Source of the DNA: Cellulophaga sp. F20128
GTDB taxonomy: Bacteria > Bacteroidota > Bacteroidia > Flavobacteriales > Flavobacteriaceae
Length of the DNA: 64,000 bases
Assembly: GCF_023015805.1 (NCBI RefSeq)
Contig: NZ_JALKBA010000006.1
Coordinates: 170,072-234,071, forward strand
Direction: 5' to 3'
In this document: one piece after another, positions 58,399-64,000 of the stretch
Layout of the letters: each line of letters begins with the position of its first letter
Position numbering within the stretch: position 1 is the first letter of the stretch
The notes under the pieces: generated by a model
Told to the model about the DNA's origin: nothing
What the model saw: only the letters and a program-made list of their open reading frames with translations
Databases searched by the model: none
Translations under genes and position numbers: made by a program

Positions 58399-58533
58399 AT
58401 GGACTATACCTTAATTAAAATTTGTGGAGTTGCCCTGGTTATTTTTATTGCCATTAATATCATGACCAAGAAAAAATCTAGAATAAGGAAATCGCGCAAA
58501 TTTATGGACCACTATAAACGTAAAAAGGATTAA
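58399..58533 (+). CDS. Small single-helix membrane protein (44 residues)
   Basis: A short frame reads DYTLIKICGVALVIFIAINI as one membrane helix (residues 2-21) followed by a strongly basic tail (KKKSRIRKSRKFMDHYKRKK). Size, helix and tail look like a real small membrane protein, and the spacing to both neighbours (33 and 24 nt) fits an operon. There is no known name. It is too short for ordinary gene finders, so the call rests on composition and position. Confidence 0.6.
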   Translation: MDYTLIKICGVALVIFIAINIMTKKKSRIRKSRKFMDHYKRKKD

Positions 58534-58557
58534 ATTCATATCGAATATACTCACAAG

Positions 58558-59133
58558 ATGAAAATATATACAAAAACAGGAGACAAGGGTACCACAGCCT
58601 TATTTGGGGGTACAAGAGTAGCCAAACATCATTTACGCATAGAATCTTACGGTACCATAGATGAACTTAATTCATGGATGGGTTTAATACGCGATCAAAA
58701 GATAGACAAGCATTACCAAAATATTATTGCCATTATCCAAGATAAGCTATTTACTGTTGGTGCCGTTTTAGCAACAGATCCTAAAAAAATGATTTTAAAA
58801 AATGGCAAGGAAAGGTTAAATATTGACAAAATAAGTGCTGCGGACATTGAACTTTTAGAGAAAGAAATGGACGCTATGAATGAAGAATTACCGGAAATGA
58901 CACATTTTATACTTCCAGGCGGACATACAACCGTGTCATACTGTCATATTGCCCGAACGGTTTGCCGTAGAGCAGAGCGTTTGGCATCTCATTTAAACGA
59001 GAATGAACCCTTTGAAGCTTCTATTTTGTCATTTATCAATAGACTTTCCGACTACCTCTTTGTATTAGCTAGAAAGTTATCAAAAGATTTGGATGCAGCC
59101 GAAATAAAATGGCTTCCTGAAAAAAAAGTCTAA
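58558..59133 (+). CDS. Cob(I)yrinic acid a,c-diamide adenosyltransferase (PduO type)
   Basis: Moves the adenosyl group of ATP to cobalamin to make coenzyme B12. 191 residues with the N-terminal ATP motif KIYTKTGDKGTTALFGGTRV, then ESYGTIDELNSWMG near residue 30, the helix motif HIARTVCRRAERLASHL near residue 128 and NRLSDYLFVLARKLS near the end, all PduO-type. It follows the small membrane protein by 24 nt. No other B12 genes are near; the enzyme would serve methylmalonyl-CoA mutase or salvage. Confidence 0.93.
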   Translation: MKIYTKTGDKGTTALFGGTRVAKHHLRIESYGTIDELNSWMGLIRDQKIDKHYQNIIAIIQDKLFTVGAVLATDPKKMILKNGKERLNIDKISAADIELLEKEMDAMNEELPEMTHFILPGGHTTVSYCHIARTVCRRAERLASHLNENEPFEASILSFINRLSDYLFVLARKLSKDLDAAEIKWLPEKKV

Positions 59134-59212
59134 TAATTCACTTTTTAGTTCGTTATCAATGTACTGAATATCAACTATTTTAAAAAAATAAATAAAATAA
59201 GCATAAAAAAGC

Positions 59213-59242
59213 TTGCCATTCTCGGTTAAAAATTTATTTTTG
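59213..59242 (+). promoter_or_regulatory. Promoter of the DUF2795 gene (TTG - 19 nt - TAttTTTG)
   Basis: TTG at 59213-59215 and TAttTTTG at 59235-59242, with exactly 19 nt between, match the Bacteroidota housekeeping consensus. The transcript should start near 59245, giving a leader of about 24 nt to the ATG at 59269. Confidence 0.7.
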
Positions 59243-59268
59243 CAAAAAATTAAAATTAAACTATTACC

Positions 59269-59493
59269 ATGTATTGGACTTTAGAATTAGCATCTTATTT
59301 AAGTGATGCACCTTGGCCAGCAACCAAAGACGAATTAATAGATTACGCCATAAGAACCGGTGCTCCATTAGAAGTTGTAGAAAACCTACAATCCATGGAA
59401 GAAGAAGGTGGGGAAATTTATGAGTCTATTGAAGAAATTTGGCCAGATTACCCAACAGAAGAAGATTACCTCTGGAACGAGGATGAATATTAA
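59269..59493 (+). CDS. DUF2795 family protein, function unknown
   Basis: Acidic soluble protein of 74 residues with the DUF2795 core LASYLSDAPWPATKDELIDY and the helix GAPLEVVENLQSM, ending in a very acidic tail (EEDYLWNEDEY). The domain looks helical and may bind a partner, but no role is known. It has its own consensus promoter and terminator, so it is a single-gene unit, possibly strongly expressed, as shown by the strict promoter match. Copies in other bacteroidetes are often near-identical. Confidence 0.83.
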   Translation: MYWTLELASYLSDAPWPATKDELIDYAIRTGAPLEVVENLQSMEEEGGEIYESIEEIWPDYPTEEDYLWNEDEY

Positions 59494-59514
59494 TATTTTA
59501 TAAAGAATTACATT

Positions 59515-59543
59515 AAAAAAGTCTCCTCGGAGGCTTTTTTTTT
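59515..59543 (+). terminator. Terminator after the DUF2795 gene
   Basis: A-rich arm AAAAAAGTCTCC (59515-59526) pairs with GGAGGCTTTTTT (59529-59540), including one T-G pair, and continues into a T run. The tight loop means the inner pair probably opens to a 4-nt loop. Confidence 0.85.
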
Positions 59544-59696
59544 ATGTAATTTTGGCAGTAATAAATTGTATTTCCTTCTATTTTAAAACTGGAATACCTT
59601 TTGCATAAACAATTATATTCCGCTCTATACGGAAATTAATCTAAACAGTTTGCACTTGATTAGTTTTTATGGCAGACTTTATAAATTACAAAACAT

Positions 59697-62600
59697 ATGA
59701 ATTTTTTAAATTCCGTGCTTAAAACCTTTGTGGGTGATAAAGCAAAAAAAGATGTTAAGCTTCTACAACCTTTAGTTAATAAAATAAAGGCTTTTGAACA
59801 AAACTTAGAAAGCATAAGTATTGATGAACTCAGGCTTAAAACGGATAGTTTTAAAAAGAAACTACAGGCAGATTGCAAAGACTTAAATGACCAGATAGAG
59901 GTCCTAAAAAAGGAAGTAGACGCCTCAACAGACATTGATAAGAATGAAGATATTTATACGGAAATAGATCGTCTAAAGGAAGAGGTAAACAAAACCTTAG
60001 AAAACACATTAGAGGAATTATTACCAGAAGCATTTGCCGTTGTTAAAGAAACAGCAAAACGTTTTGTTGCCAATGAAACATTAACGGTAACAGCCACGGA
60101 ATATGACAGACTTTTGTCGGGCTCTAAAGATTATGTTACCTTAGAAGGAGACAAGGCGCTATGGAAAAACTCTTGGGATGCTGCGGGCAAAGAAGTAACC
60201 TGGGATATGGTGCATTATGATGTGCAGCTAATTGGAGGTATCTCACTACATCAGGGTAAAATTGCAGAAATGCATACAGGTGAAGGTAAAACTTTGGTAG
60301 CAACCCTACCTGTGTATTTAAATGCATTAACGGGCAAGGGTGTACACCTAGTAACCGTAAATGATTATTTAGCAAAAAGAGATAGTGCGTGGATGGCTCC
60401 TATTTTTGAGTTTCACGGACTTTCTGTAGATTGTATAGACTACCATCAACCCAACTCAGATGCTAGAAGAGCTGCTTACAACGCAGATATTACTTATGGT
60501 ACAAATAATGAATTTGGTTTTGATTATTTGCGTGATAATATGGCGCATTCCCCAAATGATTTGGTGCAACGCCCTCACAACTACGCTATTGTAGATGAGG
60601 TCGATTCTGTTTTAGTAGATGATGCACGTACCCCATTAATAATTTCTGGTCCTGTACCGGAAGGAGATCGCCACGAGTTTAACGAGTTAAAACCAAAGGT
60701 TGGAGATATTGTAAATATCCAAAAACACTATTTAACAGGTGTTTTAGCAGAGGCAAAAAAACTAATCGCTAATGGTGATACCAAAGAAGGTGGATTTCAA
60801 TTATTACGAGTACACCGTGGATTGCCTAAAAACAAAGCACTTATTAAGTTTTTAAGCGAAGAGGGTATTAAGCAATTGCTGCAAAAGACAGAGAACTTTT
60901 ACATGCAAGACAACAACCGCGAAATGCCAAAGGTGGATGAAGAATTGTTGTTTGTAATTGATGAAAAAAACAATCAAATTGAACTAACGGATAAGGGAAT
61001 TGCACATATTTCTGGAGATGGTGACAAAGATTTCTTTGTAATGCCAGATATTGGAACAGAAATTTCTAAAATTGAAAATCAAAACTTAGAAATTGAAAAA
61101 GAAGCAGAACTAAAAGAAGATTTATTCAAAGACTTTTCTATTAAAAGTGAGCGTATTCACACCATGAGCCAATTACTAAAAGCTTATACTCTTTTTGAAA
61201 AAGATGTTGAGTATGTAGTCATGGAAAATAAAGTAATGATCGTAGATGAGCAAACAGGTCGTATTATGGACGGTCGTCGTTACTCTGACGGGTTACACCA
61301 AGCAATAGAAGCTAAAGAGAATGTAAAAATTGAAGCATTGACACAAACCTTTGCTACGGTTACTTTACAGAATTACTTTAGAATGTATAATAAGCTGGCG
61401 GGAATGACTGGTACGGCAATTACAGAAGCTGGTGAATTCTGGGAAATCTACAAGTTAGATGTTATGGAAATTCCGACCAACAGACCTATTGCTCGTGATG
61501 ATAGAAACGATTTAATTTACAAAACTAAACGCGAAAAATACAACGCAATTATTGATGAAGTAACCAAATTATCGCATGCAGGAAGACCTGTATTAATTGG
61601 TACCACATCTGTAGAAATTTCAGAATTATTGTCTCGAATGCTAACCATTCGCAAAGTACCACACAACGTATTAAATGCCAAATTGCATAAAAAAGAAGCA
61701 GATGTAGTTGCGGAAGCTGGTAAATCTGGTATCGTTACTATTGCAACCAACATGGCTGGTCGCGGTACAGATATTAAATTATCAAACGAGGTTAAAGCTG
61801 CTGGAGGACTGGCAATAGTAGGTACAGAAAGACATGATTCTAGACGTGTAGATAGACAGTTACGTGGTAGATCTGGTCGTCAAGGAGATCCAGGAAGCTC
61901 ACAATTTTATGTTTCCCTAGAAGATAACCTAATGCGATTATTTGGATCAGACAGAGTAGCCAAAATGATGGATAGGATGGGATTAGAGGATGGTGAAGTT
62001 ATTCAGCATTCTATGATGACAAAATCAATAGAGCGCGCCCAGAAAAAGGTTGAGGAAAACAACTTTGGGGTTCGTAAGCGTTTGTTAGAGTATGATGATG
62101 TTATGAATGCTCAAAGAGAAGTAGTATACAAAAGAAGACGCCACGCACTACAAGGTGAACGTCTAAAATTGGATATTGCCAATATGATTTTCGATACCTG
62201 TGAAGTAATTACAGAGAACAATAAAAATGCTAGTGATTTTAAAAACTTCGAGTTTGAATTGATTAAATATTTTTCAATCACTTCTCCTGTAACCGAGGAT
62301 GAGTTTGCAAAAATGGCAAGTCAGGAAATAGCTGCAAAAACATATAAGGTTACCTATGAGCATTATCAAAATAAGATGGAGCGCAATGCGGCTACTGCCC
62401 TACCGGTAATCAAAAATGTTTATGAAGAAAAAGGCAATAATTTTGAGCGTATTGTAGTTCCCTTTACAGATGGTGTAAAATCTTTAAACGTAGTCACCAA
62501 TTTAAAAGATGCCTACGAAAGTAATGGGAAACAATTAGTTAACGATTTTGAAAAGAATATCACTTTGGCCATCGTTGATGATGCCTGGAAAACTCATTTA

Positions 62601-63059
62601 CGCAAAATGGATGAGTTAAAACAATCTGTTCAATTGGCGGTTCACGAACAAAAAGATCCCTTGTTGATTTATAAGTTTGAAGCTTTTGAACTTTTTAAAG
62701 CCATGATCGAAAAAGTAAACAAAGAAGTAGTTTCTTTCTTGTTTAAGGGAGAGCTGCCAACTGGGGATACTTCAGATATTCAAGAAGCCAGAAACGTAAG
62801 AAAACCTAAGGTAAACTTAAAAGTCAGTAAGGAAGAAATTCCTAATAGTGATGAATTGGCTGCCCGTAATAGAGCTGCTGGTCAGACACCAGGAAGCAGG
62901 CCACAAGTAACTGAAACCATAGTTAGGGAAAGACCTAAAATTGGTAGAAACGACAGAGTTACCATTAAAAATGTAATGTCTGGCGAAAGTAAAGTTGTCA
63001 AGTATAAACAGGCAGAACCTTTACTTGCCAAGGGTGAATGGGTGCTTATTGAAGAATAA
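59697..63059 (+). CDS. secA: Preprotein translocase ATPase SecA
   Basis: Motor of the SecYEG export channel. 1120 residues, longer than E. coli SecA (901): extra sequence occurs in the N-terminal part (about residues 40-110, coiled coil) and at ~residues 330-470. Walker A MHTGEGKTLVATLPVYLNAL near residue 193, DEVDSVLVDDARTPLIIS near residue 300, and the motif VI region DRQLRGRSGRQGDPGSSQF near residue 718. The C-terminus ends in KYKQAEPLLAKGEWVLIEE and lacks the zinc motif of E. coli SecA (SecB-binding), as usual in Bacteroidota. It is transcribed alone. Confidence 0.97.
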   Translation: MNFLNSVLKTFVGDKAKKDVKLLQPLVNKIKAFEQNLESISIDELRLKTDSFKKKLQADCKDLNDQIEVLKKEVDASTDIDKNEDIYTEIDRLKEEVNKTLENTLEELLPEAFAVVKETAKRFVANETLTVTATEYDRLLSGSKDYVTLEGDKALWKNSWDAAGKEVTWDMVHYDVQLIGGISLHQGKIAEMHTGEGKTLVATLPVYLNALTGKGVHLVTVNDYLAKRDSAWMAPIFEFHGLSVDCIDYHQPNSDARRAAYNADITYGTNNEFGFDYLRDNMAHSPNDLVQRPHNYAIVDEVDSVLVDDARTPLIISGPVPEGDRHEFNELKPKVGDIVNIQKHYLTGVLAEAKKLIANGDTKEGGFQLLRVHRGLPKNKALIKFLSEEGIKQLLQKTENFYMQDNNREMPKVDEELLFVIDEKNNQIELTDKGIAHISGDGDKDFFVMPDIGTEISKIENQNLEIEKEAELKEDLFKDFSIKSERIHTMSQLLKAYTLFEKDVEYVVMENKVMIVDEQTGRIMDGRRYSDGLHQAIEAKENVKIEALTQTFATVTLQNYFRMYNKLAGMTGTAITEAGEFWEIYKLDVMEIPTNRPIARDDRNDLIYKTKREKYNAIIDEVTKLSHAGRPVLIGTTSVEISELLSRMLTIRKVPHNVLNAKLHKKEADVVAEAGKSGIVTIATNMAGRGTDIKLSNEVKAAGGLAIVGTERHDSRRVDRQLRGRSGRQGDPGSSQFYVSLEDNLMRLFGSDRVAKMMDRMGLEDGEVIQHSMMTKSIERAQKKVEENNFGVRKRLLEYDDVMNAQREVVYKRRRHALQGERLKLDIANMIFDTCEVITENNKNASDFKNFEFELIKYFSITSPVTEDEFAKMASQEIAAKTYKVTYEHYQNKMERNAATALPVIKNVYEEKGNNFERIVVPFTDGVKSLNVVTNLKDAYESNGKQLVNDFEKNITLAIVDDAWKTHLRKMDELKQSVQLAVHEQKDPLLIYKFEAFELFKAMIEKVNKEVVSFLFKGELPTGDTSDIQEARNVRKPKVNLKVSKEEIPNSDELAARNRAAGQTPGSRPQVTETIVRERPKIGRNDRVTIKNVMSGESKVVKYKQAEPLLAKGEWVLIEE

Positions 63060-63074
63060 AAAACTATTTTATAA

Positions 63075-63107
63075 AAAGAAAAGCTGCTCAAATGAGCAGC
63101 TTTTCTT
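63075..63107 (+). terminator. Terminator after secA
   Basis: Stem AAGAAAAGCTGCTC (63077-63089 region) with GAGCAGCTTTTCTT (63094-63107), loop AAAT, followed by ATC. The stem is strong; the T run is moderate. Confidence 0.85.
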
Positions 63108-63140
63108 ATCTAATACAAACACGTATCCATATTTTACACA

Positions 63141-63266
63141 CTAGTAAAATAAGTTCTTCGAATTATTTATTGGTATTTTTATTGTTTTTACGCTTGCCCT
63201 CTGCCTTTTAGACATCGCCACAAATTGTACTACAACAACTAAAACCATTATCATAAAATATATCAT
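63141..63266 (-). CDS. Candidate small membrane protein coupled to the exported protein gene
   Basis: A 41-residue frame with a hydrophobic N-terminus (MIYFMIMVLVVVVQFVAM) and a basic tail (SKRQRASVKTIKI). Its ATG at 63264-63266 begins one base after the stop (TAA) of the upstream small exported protein gene, so translational coupling is likely. No known homologue comes to mind. It is shorter than gene finders usually accept, so it is a candidate only. Confidence 0.4.
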   Translation of the reverse strand: MIYFMIMVLVVVVQFVAMSKRQRASVKTIKIPINNSKNLFY

Positions 63267-63267
63267 A

Positions 63268-63510
63268 TTACACTAGTTTAGATTTATTTCGTTCTGTTAC
63301 AAAGGCTAACTCCTTGTTTACCTTTGCATTTTTATCCATATACAAACGAGCGATACTTTGGTTTCTTTTAATCGCTAAATTATTGGTGGCAGAAATGATC
63401 TTTGTATTTTTCACAACTACAACTTTCTTTTGTTGAACCTTGAGAGCATCTTGTGCTTGCGCACAAACTCCAATACAAATCATAAAAAATAAGGTCAGTA
63501 TAGTTTTCAT
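63268..63510 (-). CDS. Small exported protein, paralogue of 63742-63978
   Basis: 80 residues: a signal peptide of about 19 residues (MKTILTLFFMICIGVCAQAQ), a variable Lys/Val-rich middle, and the C-terminal motif ARLYMDKNAKVNKELAFVTE near residue 53. This end resembles the sister gene's ARLYKFKNSKIKKELAFDTK. No domain is named, but small secreted proteins with this ending occur in several flavobacteria as I recall. It could be a secreted peptide or an envelope structural piece; function unknown. Confidence 0.7.
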   Translation of the reverse strand: MKTILTLFFMICIGVCAQAQDALKVQQKKVVVVKNTKIISATNNLAIKRNQSIARLYMDKNAKVNKELAFVTERNKSKLV

Positions 63511-63741
63511 AAGTTTGGGACTTAGGTTGTTATAAAGTTACCCTGTATGCTTAGCACTTCTTTTTCTTTATCGTTTAAAAACAAGGTTTAGTCGTTATTA
63601 GGTAGAAACATAGATGAACTACCTACTCAAAATAAGGATCAAGAGGTATCCAAATTGTATTTTATCGATAAAACAAGGACTTCAACGATGCTATACAATT
63701 TACAATTGCTCTACTAATTTACTCACCAGCCTCAAAAGAAC

Positions 63742-63978
63742 TTAAGCTATTTTAGATTTGCTACGTTTTGTATCGAAAGCCAACTCCTTTTTAATTTTAG
63801 AATTTTTAAACTTATACAAACGCGCTACCTTATTTGTTTCTTTTACGTTATCCTTCTTCATTTCAGAAACAGTTACCTCTTTCGTTTCAGTTTCTAACAC
63901 TGAACTTTCTTTTACATCTTGTGCCTGAGCAAAAAATCCGATAAAAAGAACAAATAATAAAGTGGTAATAGCTTTCAT
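63742..63978 (-). CDS. Small exported protein, paralogue of 63268-63510
   Basis: 78 residues with a signal peptide (MKAITTLLFVLFIGFFAQAQ), a charged, Glu/Lys/Thr-rich middle (SVLETETKEVTVSEMKKDN), and the same C-terminal block as its neighbour: RLYKFKNSKIKKELAFDTKR. The two genes are separated by 231 nt with no detectable gene or clear signal. The conserved end suggests the C-terminal part is what matters and the middle only a spacer. Confidence 0.7.
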   Translation of the reverse strand: MKAITTLLFVLFIGFFAQAQDVKESSVLETETKEVTVSEMKKDNVKETNKVARLYKFKNSKIKKELAFDTKRSKSKIA

Positions 63979-64000
63979 AATAACTTTGTTTGATGATGTA

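Overview
The window is an AT-rich stretch of a Bacteroidota chromosome, almost certainly Flavobacteriaceae. The pointers are a Bacteroidota-type operon bamD-rpoZ-coaBC-porD-recN (porD belongs to the type IX secretion system), TonB-dependent receptors with carboxypeptidase-regulatory-like N-termini, a DUF4249 lipoprotein, families typical of flavobacteria (DUF6913, DUF7009, 'CCC motif' membrane proteins), a long SecA without the C-terminal zinc motif, and promoters of the Bacteroidota type (TTG, 19 nt, TAnnTTTG). The genus cannot be fixed by eye. I see no rRNA, tRNA, insertion sequence, prophage or CRISPR array. This is mostly core chromosome with small accessory patches.

Layout. 0-5.8 kb: minus-strand housekeeping block (DUF6913, dapA, bamD, rpoZ, coaBC, porD, recN, the last cut by the window edge). 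5.9-11.4 kb: plus-strand accessory block (fdhD, a DUF7009 gene, an FdhF/YdeP-type molybdoenzyme, a large exported protein of unknown function). 11.4-16.1 kb: minus strand, cation/proton antiporter, ligA, prmC, GNAT. 16.2-22.5 kb: plus strand, ribD, HAD hydrolase, EamA transporter, YigZ, then dnaA, LMW phosphatase and a SAM methyltransferase, with a thioesterase on the other strand. 22.6-25.7 kb: minus strand, a lysozyme-fold protein, then dapF-GNAT-mltG. 25.9-37.8 kb: plus strand, HtrA protease, GAPDH, trmD, rplS, monomeric icd, and a TonB receptor with DUF4249 partner. 37.8-40.2 kb: minus strand, a ZapB-like coil, zapA, a probable 6S RNA, and RNase Y. 40.4-45.2 kb: plus strand, M23 peptidase, second TonB receptor, exported protein. 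45.2-50.9 kb: cysteine desulfurase, Smr protein, small Cys-motif membrane proteins, recQ. 51.1-63.1 kb: kdsD, tatC, lptB, pssA, Lnb-domain protein, ABC-F, a shrunken methyltransferase-like protein, cobalamin adenosyltransferase, DUF2795, secA. 63.1-64 kb: two related small exported proteins and a coupled mini-ORF.

Functional themes are envelope building and export (BamD, PorD, MltG, KdsD, LptB, TatC, SecA, PssA, TonB receptors), lysine/diaminopimelate synthesis (dapA, dapF), genome maintenance (RecN, LigA, RecQ, DnaA) and RNA/translation factors (RplS, TrmD, PrmC, RNase Y, 6S RNA). I found no convincing new defence or mobile system. The best leads are a gene-free 0.6 kb segment upstream of icd with several hairpins and a terminator-like stem, the 6S RNA between zapA and rny, a methyltransferase-like gene that seems to have lost its cofactor-binding core, the DUF7009-molybdoenzyme cluster, and the tandem small secreted proteins at the right end.
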